Numbered from the stretch's first letter, positions 27,923-36,738 are shown. The stretch: 64,000 nucleotides of DNA from Vibrio chagasii (GCF_024347355.1 NZ_AP025467.1:1-64000), one strand, 5' to 3'. Made by a program: numbers and translations. Notes: generated from the letters alone by a model not told the origin.

Positions 27923-28933
27923 ATGATGAATGACTATAAATCTCAAGGTATAGAAAATAGGGACATACCATTTAATTTAGCCCCCCCATCTTTTAAGGAA
28001 AAAGCGAACACTCAGGTTGGGGGGGTTACTGGGCCCATTCAATGGGGAATTTTATCGAAATTGGCGAATAACCCAGATGAAAAGGCGATATTAGTTTCCT
28101 TATGCCCAATCAGTGCCAATGACCTAAACGTGAACAGTGTTGCTCAGTCGTTGCAAGCCTCTGATAGTGGTAGCCTTGTGCTTGATGATTCGGATAATAA
28201 AGGGTGGTTTTTAGCTGGGTGTAACATTGAAATGAATGTGTCATTGGTTGATGGAAAGGATGAAACAAAGCTTCAACTTCAACAGCATTCACCACCGACC
28301 ACTGACTACTCTGGTAGTAAGAGTAGTAGCTTGTCCATAAATGCATCTATGTTTGGCGATGTGCCCACTGTTGGTGGAGCATTTTCAACATCATTTTCTA
28401 CAACAATTAATGATGTAGGTATCACCGATTCGTCAAATAAGGAATCGGTTCGCACCACTATGTATATGGGGAAGAGTAACAATAATACCTTTGAGCCAAA
28501 CGGTGGGTTCCTTACGTGGACTGATATAGAGAGCAGAGACGTTAAAGATTTAGGCAATGACTTTAAGTGCCTGATTGAATCTGGTTTTTTCAAAGATCTG
28601 GAAGATACGGTTGAAGTAAGTGGGATCCCACCAGCTTGTTATTCAGATATGCCATTACTCTCGCAAGGTATTTGGGAGTTACCGGAAAGCTTTAGTGGCA
28701 AATTGAACGTTTCAATTGACTATTGTCTTGTGTTTGGTGCTGTTCACAGTAACAGCAGCAGCAAGGCTTGGTGGGCAGCTGGTGCATTGGTAGGAGGTCT
28801 GTATAAATTACTAAGGAAGAAAGGAACTGGGAATGCACAACGGGTTAAATTAAATCACAAGTTCGTAGTCGACTTAGCAGAGGCTTCGGCCAAGGCAGAA
28901 AAAACAGAGCTAGCAAGTAGCGATAATTACTAA
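27923..28933 (+). CDS. Hypothetical protein
   Basis: 336 residues, not recognised. No signal peptide. Rich in Ser, Asn and Gly in the middle (GSKSSSLSINASMF), which gives a beta-rich, adhesin-like composition, then a hydrophobic SKAWWAAGALVGGLYKLLRK near residue 290 that may touch a membrane. Preceded by AAGGAAG. It forms a pair with the 28956 gene 22 bases downstream. It follows the terminator of the secretion operon and so has its own promoter. A substrate or surface component of the transfer system is conceivable but unsupported. Confidence 0.6.
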   Translation: MMNDYKSQGIENRDIPFNLAPPSFKEKANTQVGGVTGPIQWGILSKLANNPDEKAILVSLCPISANDLNVNSVAQSLQASDSGSLVLDDSDNKGWFLAGCNIEMNVSLVDGKDETKLQLQQHSPPTTDYSGSKSSSLSINASMFGDVPTVGGAFSTSFSTTINDVGITDSSNKESVRTTMYMGKSNNNTFEPNGGFLTWTDIESRDVKDLGNDFKCLIESGFFKDLEDTVEVSGIPPACYSDMPLLSQGIWELPESFSGKLNVSIDYCLVFGAVHSNSSSKAWWAAGALVGGLYKLLRKKGTGNAQRVKLNHKFVVDLAEASAKAEKTELASSDNY

Positions 28934-28955
28934 TAAATTTGAAAGGATTCTGACG

Positions 28956-29816
28956 ATGAGTAAGCCGCTTACAGTAGACGCAGAAACACAACTACAGTAT
29001 GTGAAAAACCTGAGAGCATGGTACAAATCAGGAAAAATTGTGAATGAAGGTGATACAGGTATTAGGCGCCCTCTAGAATATAAGGAGCAGAGTGACCCAG
29101 TAAAAGACATAATCATCATCCCGTATGCAATGAGCGAAAATGGTAAAGAATCTGGCTCTATAACGATGAATAGAGCTAATTTCTCGGTTACAGAAATCGA
29201 TAATATAAAGCTTAAAACCTACCAACACGAGAAGGATTTCTTAGAGAAAGCACTACCTTTCAAAGCTGTGAGTGAGGCATTTTCTACTGGTGACAAAAAA
29301 GCCTATAACTCGAATATTAAGTCTGTATTTGTAATGCTAACGTCTGAATGTGCCAGAAACGAAGTTGTGTCAATGGTGGTTAACAAGTTCTTAGAGTGGG
29401 GGAGCTTAAATCCAAACGATGCTGAGTTAAATAAAGAGCAAATGTCAGGTTTAAGCTTACAGTTCAAGGATTACAGTAAAATAGTGCTTGCTGCGAGAAA
29501 AGGTAAAAAAGGCTTCGAATATGTTACTGACAAAAATATTGCGATTGTCGCAAGGAAAGATTGGGAGCCTTTAAACGCAACTGAACTATCCGAACTTTCA
29601 AAAGTTGACAAGCCAACGGGCATGTCAGCTTCGGTTGCATCGCTTAATGAAACAAACAAGTTCCTGGATGCGAAAGTGACACCGGTTAAAGATGATGCTG
29701 ATGAAGATACAACGCCTCCCGAACAGGAACCAAATGCAAATGAAGATAACAACGAAGAAGACACTGACAAGATCCCTGCAGTGGATCCGGAAGTAAATAT
29801 AGAAGAAAAGATCTAG
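28956..29816 (+). CDS. Hypothetical protein with acidic tail
   Basis: 286 residues, not recognised. The first 210 residues look globular and helical. The final 65 are highly acidic and low in complexity (DADEDTTPPEQEPNANEDN), similar in style to the tail of the coupling ATPase in this element. AAAGGA precedes the ATG. Probably co-transcribed with the 27923 gene. Confidence 0.6.
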   Translation: MSKPLTVDAETQLQYVKNLRAWYKSGKIVNEGDTGIRRPLEYKEQSDPVKDIIIIPYAMSENGKESGSITMNRANFSVTEIDNIKLKTYQHEKDFLEKALPFKAVSEAFSTGDKKAYNSNIKSVFVMLTSECARNEVVSMVVNKFLEWGSLNPNDAELNKEQMSGLSLQFKDYSKIVLAARKGKKGFEYVTDKNIAIVARKDWEPLNATELSELSKVDKPTGMSASVASLNETNKFLDAKVTPVKDDADEDTTPPEQEPNANEDNNEEDTDKIPAVDPEVNIEEKI

Positions 29817-29825
29817 ATAAGTACA

Positions 29826-29852
29826 GGGCGCATAGATGACTTCTATGCGCCC
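29826..29852. terminator. Shared hairpin between convergent genes
   Basis: Perfect 11-bp arms GGGCGCATAGA and TCTATGCGCCC with a 5-base loop. The stop codon of the leftward endonuclease gene lies inside it. There is no T run, so it may act as a bidirectional block rather than a classic terminator. Confidence 0.6.
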
Positions 29853-30598
29853 AACGCCCAGTGACAGCGTAACGCGAGTGTGTTGTTTTTTGATTTTTGA
29901 ACTATTTCAATTCTTCTAGCAATTTCACACTCTTTGTCTGTTACTGGATATTGACGATCCCATGCTTTCATAAGTTTTCTTTGACTACTGCTCATTGTGT
30001 ACGATTGATAAGCATTTTCCATGTAGAGGTAGGTACGTGCGATTTGCCCTCGGGCTATTTCAGGTGGCTGGACTTTACGGTTATCTATTCTCATATCACA
30101 TGAGCCAAAATTAGATTTAGCTTGAGGCAGCATTGTGAAATTATAATTCTGTCTCGCCGCGTTGACAGCACCAAGAGAAGGCTGAAGGTTGTATAGGTCA
30201 GCTTGCATTAAGCGAAATTCTTTACTGACTTTAGTTGTACATCTTCTACCTTTTAAAGATTTGCCTTTGGAGTCGATGCACTTTGGGTGACCTTCACGCC
30301 ATTCTACAAATGAACGCCCGAGATTTTCAGAACTCAACACATGCTCGGCTTCCCACTTTTTCAATCTATTCATATACTTAGTGGTAATAATGCCGCTTGG
30401 TAGCGTGACCTCTTTATTCTGGTTGAATGCAGCAGAACAATAAAAAGTTTTCTGGAATTCTTCGCCGATAAAGATAGATTGTTGCATCAAGCGTTTAGCT
30501 TTACTGAAGGATTCAATACTTGTATTGCCACCAGCAAGCACAACAGGTGAACTCAGGATAACGAGTAAAGTTAAGGACTTAATAGTAATAGAGCGCAT
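29843..30598 (-). CDS. endA: Periplasmic endonuclease I (EndA/Dns family)
   Basis: 251 residues with a signal peptide (LTLLVILSSPVVLAGG). The endonuclease I family core follows: FQKTFYCSAAFNQ, then LKKWEAEHVLSSENLGRSF with the catalytic His, EWREGHPKC, FRLMQADLYNLQPSLGAVNA and FGSCD. In Vibrio the chromosomal Dns/Vvn enzymes degrade incoming DNA in the periplasm and are disulfide-rich. Carried on a conjugative element it could limit natural transformation or block rival DNA. It is divergent in transcription unit from the secretion genes and has two ATTACCATA sites in its upstream region. Confidence 0.88.
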   Translation of the reverse strand: MRSITIKSLTLLVILSSPVVLAGGNTSIESFSKAKRLMQQSIFIGEEFQKTFYCSAAFNQNKEVTLPSGIITTKYMNRLKKWEAEHVLSSENLGRSFVEWREGHPKCIDSKGKSLKGRRCTTKVSKEFRLMQADLYNLQPSLGAVNAARQNYNFTMLPQAKSNFGSCDMRIDNRKVQPPEIARGQIARTYLYMENAYQSYTMSSSQRKLMKAWDRQYPVTDKECEIARRIEIVQKSKNNTLALRCHWALGA

Positions 30599-30621
30599 AG
30601 TGTTCCTTCTATGTGGTGTTT

Positions 30622-30658
30622 GCTTATGGTAATTAAGTTGGTCAAGTATGGTAATTTA
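30622..30658 (-). promoter_or_regulatory. Two ATTACCATA direct repeats upstream of endA
   Basis: On the minus strand ATTACCATA occurs at 30647-30655 and 30625-30633, exactly 22 bases apart (two helical turns). The second copy lies in TTAATTACCATAA, identical to the helicase promoter at 6372. Candidate binding sites for an element-encoded regulator. Confidence 0.5.
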
Positions 30659-30670
30659 AGTGGATATGAG

Positions 30671-31873
30671 TTATTTAAATATGGTCTCGATGTTTTCCGT
30701 TGGGTCGCTTAGGTTGACGCTGATCCTCGCGTTTGCTCTCCAAATATCCATAGGAACAGGCTCTTGTTTTGGCATGAAACCGATCATGTTGGTATCAGGA
30801 CTAAGGCTAACAACTGCACGGTAGATCACTTTGTTTGCAGCATTTTTTTGCTGAATGACATAGTTTGGGAGGATGCAGGCTGAAGACTCTATAACGGATT
30901 TACTAAAGACGGTTCGTTGGATAGACCATCTATTTTGAATAAGATTGATACGGTTAATAGCTGCGAGAATAAAGGACCTTTCTTCATTTGAATCAACTGG
31001 AGATAGGTGGGTTTGTGAACATATAGGTCTGATAAACAGCGAGTGTGGTCGAACAGAGCCTTCTTTATTCTGACAAACCGAAATGGCTAAAAAGTAAGGG
31101 CCACTAGCGTCTCTAGCTAAGTGCGATTGGTGGGTGAACTGGTAGTGGACATCATCGATTTTGATTAAGTTGTCATTGATTTCAAACGAGTTGGTAATAA
31201 AGAAAACTAGTGCTTGTGGCCGACCTGGTCCATCCCATTTATTTGTAGAGATATCACTTCTCAACTTACTTATTGCGTACTTAAAGCCTTTATGGCCAAA
31301 GAATAAATAGTGGTTGAGTGTCGTTTTACCAAATGAGATCGATTCCGCCGCTATTCGAAACTTCATCAAAGCTTGGTTCGGGGAGTTTAGCTTGTTTGTG
31401 AAATGCCAATTCGAAAGGGTAGATTTACACAATAGATTAAATAGCTGACTAAGCTTGGACTCGCGAACTGAATTAGCATTGTTGCTTTCAAGAGTTTGCT
31501 TCTTACCCAGTGGTAATCCCTGTTGTTTGTCAGAAAGCTTTTCATGAAATCTAAAGCTTAGCTTCTCTTGGTCACTAGAAGGCTTTGGTGAATGTTCAAT
31601 AGAGCCTTTGACATCCGTTCTCATCGGGCAATTGTCTGCGTGGATACCTTCAACAGCGTGATTAACAATATGGAAGGAAGAATAAGCATAACGAACAAAC
31701 ATCTTTGCCGGAGGATCAACGCAGTGGCACAAGAGAAACGATTTTGACTCTCTCACTTGAGCCAGAATGGATTGAGCCGCCTTTTCTTGCCTGGCGACAG
31801 GCTTTAACTCTTCAGGTTTACTCATCTCCGACACGTGGGCCAAATCATTTTTACAAACAATTGAAACCTTCAT
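30671..31873 (-). CDS. DUF1173-like protein with Cys/His cluster
   Basis: 400 residues. Residues 47-85 carry LLCHCVDPPAKMFVRYAYSS, then VNHAVEGIHADNCPM, matching the N-terminal pattern of DUF1173 proteins (Cys-x-Cys, Pro-rich turn, then His and Cys), which are common on plasmids and conjugative elements. The cluster looks like a metal site. The central and C-terminal parts have no recognisable catalytic motif. A linker of about 40 residues rich in Lys and Ser follows the cluster. Function of the family is unknown. It lies upstream of endA on the same strand with a 72-base gap containing the endA promoter. Confidence 0.7.
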   Translation of the reverse strand: MKVSIVCKNDLAHVSEMSKPEELKPVARQEKAAQSILAQVRESKSFLLCHCVDPPAKMFVRYAYSSFHIVNHAVEGIHADNCPMRTDVKGSIEHSPKPSSDQEKLSFRFHEKLSDKQQGLPLGKKQTLESNNANSVRESKLSQLFNLLCKSTLSNWHFTNKLNSPNQALMKFRIAAESISFGKTTLNHYLFFGHKGFKYAISKLRSDISTNKWDGPGRPQALVFFITNSFEINDNLIKIDDVHYQFTHQSHLARDASGPYFLAISVCQNKEGSVRPHSLFIRPICSQTHLSPVDSNEERSFILAAINRINLIQNRWSIQRTVFSKSVIESSACILPNYVIQQKNAANKVIYRAVVSLSPDTNMIGFMPKQEPVPMDIWRANARISVNLSDPTENIETIFK

Positions 31874-31921
31874 AGATCACCTATTGTATCTAAAGTTTAA
31901 ATGAAGTATAGAAAGTAAACA

Positions 31922-32248
31922 TTGAGATTGATAGACATTGCATCTAAGACAGGGAGTATTGGAGATATGAAAGTTTCATCTGAAGTGTTTTACAGTAAGG
32001 TGCGCCCAGGACTAAAGCCGTATGGTCTCCAGCTTACAGAGCTTGATAAGCTTGCCGTTTACGTAAAGGCGTTTGAGCTTGCACTAAAAAACCATTTCAA
32101 CTCTAACTACCACATTGATGAGATTCAAATTGCCATCAGTACAATGGTTGAATTGCGAAGCACTAAGGTTAAGTCCCTAGATCCTGAAATAAAGGGGATG
32201 CTGAAACCGGTAGATTTAAAGAAAGATTGTCGAGAAGTTCTGATATAA
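31922..32248 (+). CDS. Small hypothetical protein next to the origin region
   Basis: 108 residues, helical, charged, not recognised. The start is uncertain: TTG at 31922 or ATG at 31967 with a weak GGGAG. It is divergent from the DUF1173 gene and immediately precedes the DnaA-box region, so a replication or partition accessory role is possible but only from position. Confidence 0.5.
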   Translation: MRLIDIASKTGSIGDMKVSSEVFYSKVRPGLKPYGLQLTELDKLAVYVKAFELALKNHFNSNYHIDEIQIAISTMVELRSTKVKSLDPEIKGMLKPVDLKKDCREVLI

Positions 32249-33091
32249 CTAGTAAACGAAACCAACCAGTCAGCCAAGAGTTACATATACATTCAAAACC
32301 AACTGCTACAGCTAACCTGTTCGTTCTCCTGTATTGTCAGATACTAGGTTATGCATTCCTTTCAAATTAGAGTTTGGTTACCTGCACACTGCTCTGGTAA
32401 CCAGAACAGCACATCACGTCCACCACAAATAGACAAATGCTAGCAAATGAGTTTACTGCTGGTGGTCATGTCTTGCTATCGCGGTAACAGTGGATACTCG
32501 TTGGTCAACAGAATATCTAAAAACACAACATATAGTGGTTTCATTTTATCCACAGTTGGTTTGATTTTATCCACACTGTTGGGTTTGGCATCAAAATTGA
32601 CCTAAATCAAAGGACAAATCTGATACTTTGTGTTGGTGTTTGAGTAAATAGTGTCCGCCATTTTTCTTTGCACAAAGCAAGCTATTTATTTTTTCAATTG
32701 CCAATATACAGTGAAAGTATAGCGTAAGCACTTGGTTTCGCTTTGTTTTATAAAGGCTGGTGGGTTTGTGGTTACTCACAACTTATTTTTACTTTTGGTA
32801 GTTATCCACAGGAGATGGTGTGGGTTGGCGTAAAGTGAGCTTGTTTGTAAGAAAATAGTTTGCTAGCTTTGGATGGTGACACAACATGTAGTGTCTATGT
32901 TTGGTTTGGCTGGGATGAAATAATCATCCCAGCTAAAGGTTGAGCCGATAACAAAAGTTAAAGGCCCAAACAACAAATAACTTCATTGCACTAGGGTGCA
33001 AGAAAAGCTTTAGTTGTGGTTGGCGCTTTCAGCATAAGTTTTTCATAGCCCGAGTTCAATGATAAATCCAATTATCTAAGGAAACTTAAGT
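32249..33091. other. Gene-free region, candidate replication origin (oriV)
   Basis: Three perfect DnaA boxes TTATCCACA lie at 32546-32554, 32567-32575 and 32802-32810, all on the same strand. The first two are 21 bases apart inside a direct repeat of about 18 bases. Two strong hairpins flank them: arms TGGTTACC/GGTAACCA (32375-32403) and GCTGGGATGA/TCATCCCAGC with a 5-base loop (32909-32933). There is an AT-rich stretch between. No iteron array and no initiator gene were seen, so plasmid versus other origin type is open. Confidence 0.55.
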
Positions 33092-33334
33092 ATGAATAAC
33101 AAAGTTACTTCCAAATCGGTAGCTGCTCAAGCGGCCCGTACACTATCAACTTCATCCTCTTCTAAGATTGCTAAACAGTTGGCCGCGTCTGCTTTATCGC
33201 AACGTGACTCATCTAAGCAAACTGGTTCAAAGCTTGAAGCTAAAGCATCCCACGTTCTTACTAGCTCAAAGTACAGCAAACAAACAAAAACGTATGCTGC
33301 ATCTGTGCTGTCTCAGTCGAATAAAGGAAGATAA
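33092..33334 (+). CDS. Small Ala/Ser/Lys protein with two internal repeats
   Basis: 80 residues, basic. Two imperfect repeats of about 35 residues are visible, one ending KQLAASALSQ and the other ending KTYAASVLSQ, each built from KASxxLTSS-like units. Small repeat proteins of this style occur on many gammaproteobacterial genomes and phages without known function. AAGGAAA precedes the ATG and the next gene starts two bases after the stop, so they form an operon. Confidence 0.6.
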   Translation: MNNKVTSKSVAAQAARTLSTSSSSKIAKQLAASALSQRDSSKQTGSKLEAKASHVLTSSKYSKQTKTYAASVLSQSNKGR

Positions 33335-33336
33335 AT

Positions 33337-33741
33337 ATGTGTCGTAAAGATTTGCTGAAAGATGTCGCTGCCGTTATTGAAGGTTGCGGCTTTGAATACA
33401 GTCCATTCGCACAAACTTATACATACCAACGAGATGTGGCATACCCAAGTCTTATCGCTGACAAGACAGATCGTGCCCACTTTTTGTTAAACACTGCTGC
33501 GGGGAAAATTCAGATCGTGGTCAAGTATCAGGAAGTTAAGGGTACCGCGATCGAGAAACTCGCATATACCGCTTTGGATGCTGCGCGAACCGAACATAAC
33601 CGTTTCATTGTGGTCTGTGGCGGGGTAGAGCTCGAAGGTAAAGCACTTCAATTCCTGAATGAACTAAAACATACGGCACCAAAGCTTGAGGCAATCAAGG
33701 TTCAAGATCTTGAAGATGTGCTTTTGGCCGCGGTAGCTTAA
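33337..33741 (+). CDS. Hypothetical protein, possible PD-(D/E)XK-type fold
   Basis: 134 residues. The stretch KIQIVVKYQEVKGTAIEKL, followed by FIVVCGGVEL, resembles small nuclease-fold proteins in which a strand carrying Glu-x-Lys is followed by a helix, but the acidic residue expected before Lys is Val here. It could be an inactive relative or a non-nuclease with the same fold. Co-transcribed with the 33092 gene and followed by a strong terminator. Confidence 0.6.
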   Translation: MCRKDLLKDVAAVIEGCGFEYSPFAQTYTYQRDVAYPSLIADKTDRAHFLLNTAAGKIQIVVKYQEVKGTAIEKLAYTALDAARTEHNRFIVVCGGVELEGKALQFLNELKHTAPKLEAIKVQDLEDVLLAAVA

Positions 33742-33751
33742 TGTAAAAAAA

Positions 33752-33777
33752 AGCTCAACGATTTGTTTCGTTGAGCT
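33752..33777. terminator. Bidirectional terminator
   Basis: Perfect arms AGCTCAACGA and TCGTTGAGCT with an A8 run on one side, which gives a T run for the leftward gene, and ATTTTG on the other. It lies between convergent genes. Confidence 0.75.
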
Positions 33778-33810
33778 ATTTTGAGCAATTGTGGCGGTGT
33801 GTTGCGAGTT

Positions 33811-34245
33811 TTATTGTGACCCGTCTACTTTTCTATCAGAACCGAAATACTTCAACTCATAGTCTTTCCATCGAGCTTCAATTTCATCAAAGTTTGTTCT
33901 AATCACTTCGATTTGAGCCCCGAGTTCTTCAATACAAACATGGTAGGTCGCATTATTAATCAGTTTCTGTTGTTCTTGTGAGCCGTCCAATCCATCTTTT
34001 TTCCGGATTGAATCCGTCACTGCAGTTACAGAGTCATGATTGAGTAGGGTTTCATAACTGGCCACCAAATCGCAGGCTTTAGCGGTGTTGGTATTCATTA
34101 TTAACAGCGTTAGTGCAAGGTAACGATTTGTTTCCATTAAATCTGCTATTTTTTGATACTCGGAAGTAACAGGGTTAACTTCAACATCGGCATAAGCGTT
34201 TATCGAAGTGATGACCAGTAATAACGTGAGCAGTATTCTTTTCAT
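33811..34245 (-). CDS. Secreted hypothetical protein
   Basis: 144 residues with a signal peptide (RILLTLLLVITSINAYAD). I use the ATG at 34245 because the longer frame upstream would encode an unrelated N-terminus inside the next gene and hide the signal peptide. The mature part is helical with three cysteines. No family recognised. It follows the 34313 membrane gene on the same strand. Confidence 0.6.
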   Translation of the reverse strand: MKRILLTLLLVITSINAYADVEVNPVTSEYQKIADLMETNRYLALTLLIMNTNTAKACDLVASYETLLNHDSVTAVTDSIRKKDGLDGSQEQQKLINNATYHVCIEELGAQIEVIRTNFDEIEARWKDYELKYFGSDRKVDGSQ

Positions 34246-34312
34246 AAACGTCCTGTTTGATTGGTTTTGCAATGATGAATATACAGCCGGAACCCAAAGG
34301 GGCATGGATAAG

Positions 34313-35236
34313 CTATTTAAATTGTGCAATCTTTTCGCAATCGCTAGCAAAATTTCCGAATACATCTGGAATGTATTGCTGTTCATAACAAATGAACTGA
34401 ACCGTGTTGTAGTCAGATTCATGAGCAACCCAAGCAAGCAAAATGAAGACAGGCAGAACAATGGTTAAGCCTAAAGAAGCAAAGAATACCTCATTCTGTT
34501 GATTCTCTCTTGCCTTCAACCGAACGCGTTCTATTGAGTCAGCGAGAGAGCTCGTTCCCGATTCCACTCTAATGCAGAGATAAATCCCCAATTTTGCACC
34601 AATGATTAGTAGAAGAGAACCTGCGCCAACATGGATTACAAGGGTACCGAATTGGCTGTAGTTGATTCCCAGTAGGAAAAGGATCAATGAGCAAGCTATA
34701 ACACTGGCTGATACGATGCGAAGGGTCGAAGACTCTACGTGTTTGTTATCGGAGAAGCCTGCAGTAACGAATAACGTCAGAAATGTGTAGAGAAAGATCA
34801 CCGTGTAGTTCAGGCCACTGGCCAAAATTTGGATTGGTAATAACGGGACTACATCATCGCGATAAAAAATAAATAGGATGAATGCGGCTACTATTCCTAA
34901 GAAAGTAGGGGGCAAGAAAAAAAGCGCTCTTCGATTGATCCCACTGAACCATTTCCTTGAGCAAACTAACATGCCGGAAAAGACATACGTTAGCAGCATG
35001 AATCCAATTAAAAAAGGAACCCCTATGCCTAGCAATGAAGCTATGATCGGGACGGGACTGATTTTCTCTACTATGTAACCAAACACCAAGATAAATACAA
35101 GAAACTCAAAGGTATAGAAAATAGGGTCTTTGAGTGAATATATAGCCTCTTTAAACCAATTGGTTTTAGCTTGTGTGTTTCCGGCGGTCGCCGTTACTTC
35201 ATTATTCGGTATAGGTTCTTTTTCGTTATTATTCAT
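34313..35236 (-). CDS. Polytopic membrane protein
   Basis: 307 residues with about eight predicted membrane segments, for example FYTFEFLVFILVFGYIV, IIASLLGIGVPFLIGFMLL, FFLPPTFLGIVAAFILFIFY and FASLGLTIVLPVFILLAWV, and a charged cytoplasmic loop between the sixth and seventh. No family recognised. It probably forms a unit with the secreted 33811 product downstream. Confidence 0.6.
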   Translation of the reverse strand: MNNNEKEPIPNNEVTATAGNTQAKTNWFKEAIYSLKDPIFYTFEFLVFILVFGYIVEKISPVPIIASLLGIGVPFLIGFMLLTYVFSGMLVCSRKWFSGINRRALFFLPPTFLGIVAAFILFIFYRDDVVPLLPIQILASGLNYTVIFLYTFLTLFVTAGFSDNKHVESSTLRIVSASVIACSLILFLLGINYSQFGTLVIHVGAGSLLLIIGAKLGIYLCIRVESGTSSLADSIERVRLKARENQQNEVFFASLGLTIVLPVFILLAWVAHESDYNTVQFICYEQQYIPDVFGNFASDCEKIAQFK

Positions 35237-36184
35237 TCGTAAATCTTCCTTTGTTGATTGCCCACTTTGACCTAATTGAGCATCTTGAATTAAATTTCGT
35301 TGGTAGCTGCCTTATATACAAAACAACTGGCACCAATTCCTGCAAATATCTCTGTGTTTATGGTGACACCCAAAGTTGGGCGTTTCTAGTCCAAAATGAA
35401 AAATTCACCCAAAATCGGCGAAAATTGAGAAAAATCGCGTAACTAGGGCGGTTAATGCTCAAATGTGGACGCTGATTTCTATTTGTGAGAGTTATGAGTT
35501 CATTTTTTGGCAGTTTCGTAGTGGATATGCATTGAAACTGGCACTTATCAATTAACCATAATGGCGCCAGTCGATAAAACATACACGGTATCAGTCACTC
35601 CCTTTACCCAAGTGACGCGCTGCAGCCGCGTTGAACACCCAAAATAACCACTCGCTTTTCCTACAGAATAGGGCTTCGCCCTTAGAACCTCTCGCTGCGC
35701 TCGTAGGCTTCGCCTGGTTCGCTTCGCGCACCCTCGCTTCGCGCACCCTCGCTTCGCTCGAAGAGCGAAGAGCAGCTTCGCTTAACTCGCTCCGCTCGAA
35801 GGGCGGTAGATGGTTGATTAACTTGCCCCTATTTCGGGCGGCTGTTTGGCGAAGCCAAACATGGATAGATATAGAGAGAGAATGAGAGATAAGAAAAGAG
35901 AAGAATAGAAATGGATCGAAAAAAGAGCGAAAAGCAAGCCGCGAAGCGGCTTATCTAATTAGGAAGGGGAGTCTGGAGGCGAAGCCTCAACTGTCCATTA
36001 GCATCGAGGAGTCGGCGGGGCACGAGGCTTTTGTCTTGTAGAGACATTCCCATCTGATACCGTGTATAAATGTGCGTTTTTTGAAGTTTTCCGTTTGACT
36101 TTGTTGGCAGTGTTGAAAATGAGTTGTATAAATATATGCTATTATTTAATATTAAACAATAGTTGTTTTTTGAGGCCGATTGCT
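35237..36184. other. Long gene-free region with many hairpins
   Basis: 948 bases without a convincing gene. The right two thirds hold the GCTTCGC/GCGAAGC cluster described separately. At 35499-35545 arms CAGTTTC and GAAACTG bracket a 20-base spacer. The region is GC-richer than its surroundings and lies just upstream of the 36185-39566 operon, so it may hold an origin of transfer or replication, or a regulatory RNA. Confidence 0.5.
35673..35985. repeat. Cluster of nine GCTTCGC/GCGAAGC mini-hairpin motifs
   Basis: GCTTCGC at 35673, 35707, 35721, 35736, 35751 and 35775, then GCGAAGC at 35849, 35941 and 35979. Many are extended into longer stems, as in GGGCTTCGCCC and CCGCGAAGCGG. Two and a half tandem copies of a 15-base unit (CGCTTCGCGCACCCT) lie at 35720-35757. 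GCGAAGC DNA is known to fold into an unusually stable hairpin. Confidence 0.8.
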
Positions 36185-36373
36185 ATGGAAAAGAATTCTC
36201 GACTAAGTGTATACATCGTTATGAGCTTAATTGGGTTTGCGGGTATGTTGCTCTTAGCAACCGATGTTATGCCACTGCAAAATTATCTTGAACACTTCAA
36301 AGTAACCGGCATTGTTTTTGGATTGCTGGCCATTGCAGAACTGCTGTCTCGTGTTCAGATCTCAGAATGCTAG
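36185..36373 (+). CDS. Small membrane protein
   Basis: 62 residues with two predicted membrane segments (YIVMSLIGFAGMLLLATDV and VTGIVFGLLAIAELLS). The ATG at 36185 has GAGG nine bases upstream; the longer frame from 36062 has no ribosome site. First gene of a run of six closely packed genes to 39566. Not recognised. Confidence 0.5.
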   Translation: MEKNSRLSVYIVMSLIGFAGMLLLATDVMPLQNYLEHFKVTGIVFGLLAIAELLSRVQISEC

Positions 36374-36396
36374 TGCATCGGTCAGGGGGCTAACTA

Positions 36397-36738
36397 ATGT
36401 GGCCTAAACCCATTCACCCATACCTGCTTCATCGGCATGGGTTCAGACTGAAGCTGATGCCCGTTCGCGGTCAATTGAAAGCCATCTGCACCTATGACCA
36501 ACTGGTTGAGCTGGACACAGAAACTTTGGTCCTTCTCATGCAACTCGAACTTTCTATCATCATGCGCCATGAAAGAATTGTAGGTAAAAAAATCGACTTG
36601 TTTACCGATGGCAAACATCGAAATGGGCTTCGAACGCTCAACGCTGCTCTGTACCGAGTTCCTTATTCAGATAGCAAGGTCGGCAGATTCTGTCCACGTG
36701 ACAACCTTAAGCACATCCATTGTTTTCAGGACATATGA
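36397..36738 (+). CDS. Hypothetical protein
   Basis: 113 residues, basic, not recognised. A GGGGG tract nine bases before the ATG serves as ribosome site. Contains LKAICTYDQLVELDTETLVL and a Cys-poor, His-rich sequence. The reading frame is clean and the codon use matches the neighbours. Confidence 0.5.
   Translation: MWPKPIHPYLLHRHGFRLKLMPVRGQLKAICTYDQLVELDTETLVLLMQLELSIIMRHERIVGKKIDLFTDGKHRNGLRTLNAALYRVPYSDSKVGRFCPRDNLKHIHCFQDI

Noticed and set aside
32591..32779. 62-codon leftward frame in the origin region
   Set aside because: No clear ribosome site and no recognisable product; it lies between DnaA boxes.
34246..34461. Longer N-terminus for the 33811 gene
   Set aside because: The inner ATG gives a perfect signal peptide, while the extension overlaps the C-terminal coding part of the 34313 gene.
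35631..35885. 84-codon open frame across the mini-hairpin cluster
   Set aside because: The product is made of Ala/Arg/Leu/Ser repeats that simply translate the tandem repeats, with no ribosome site.
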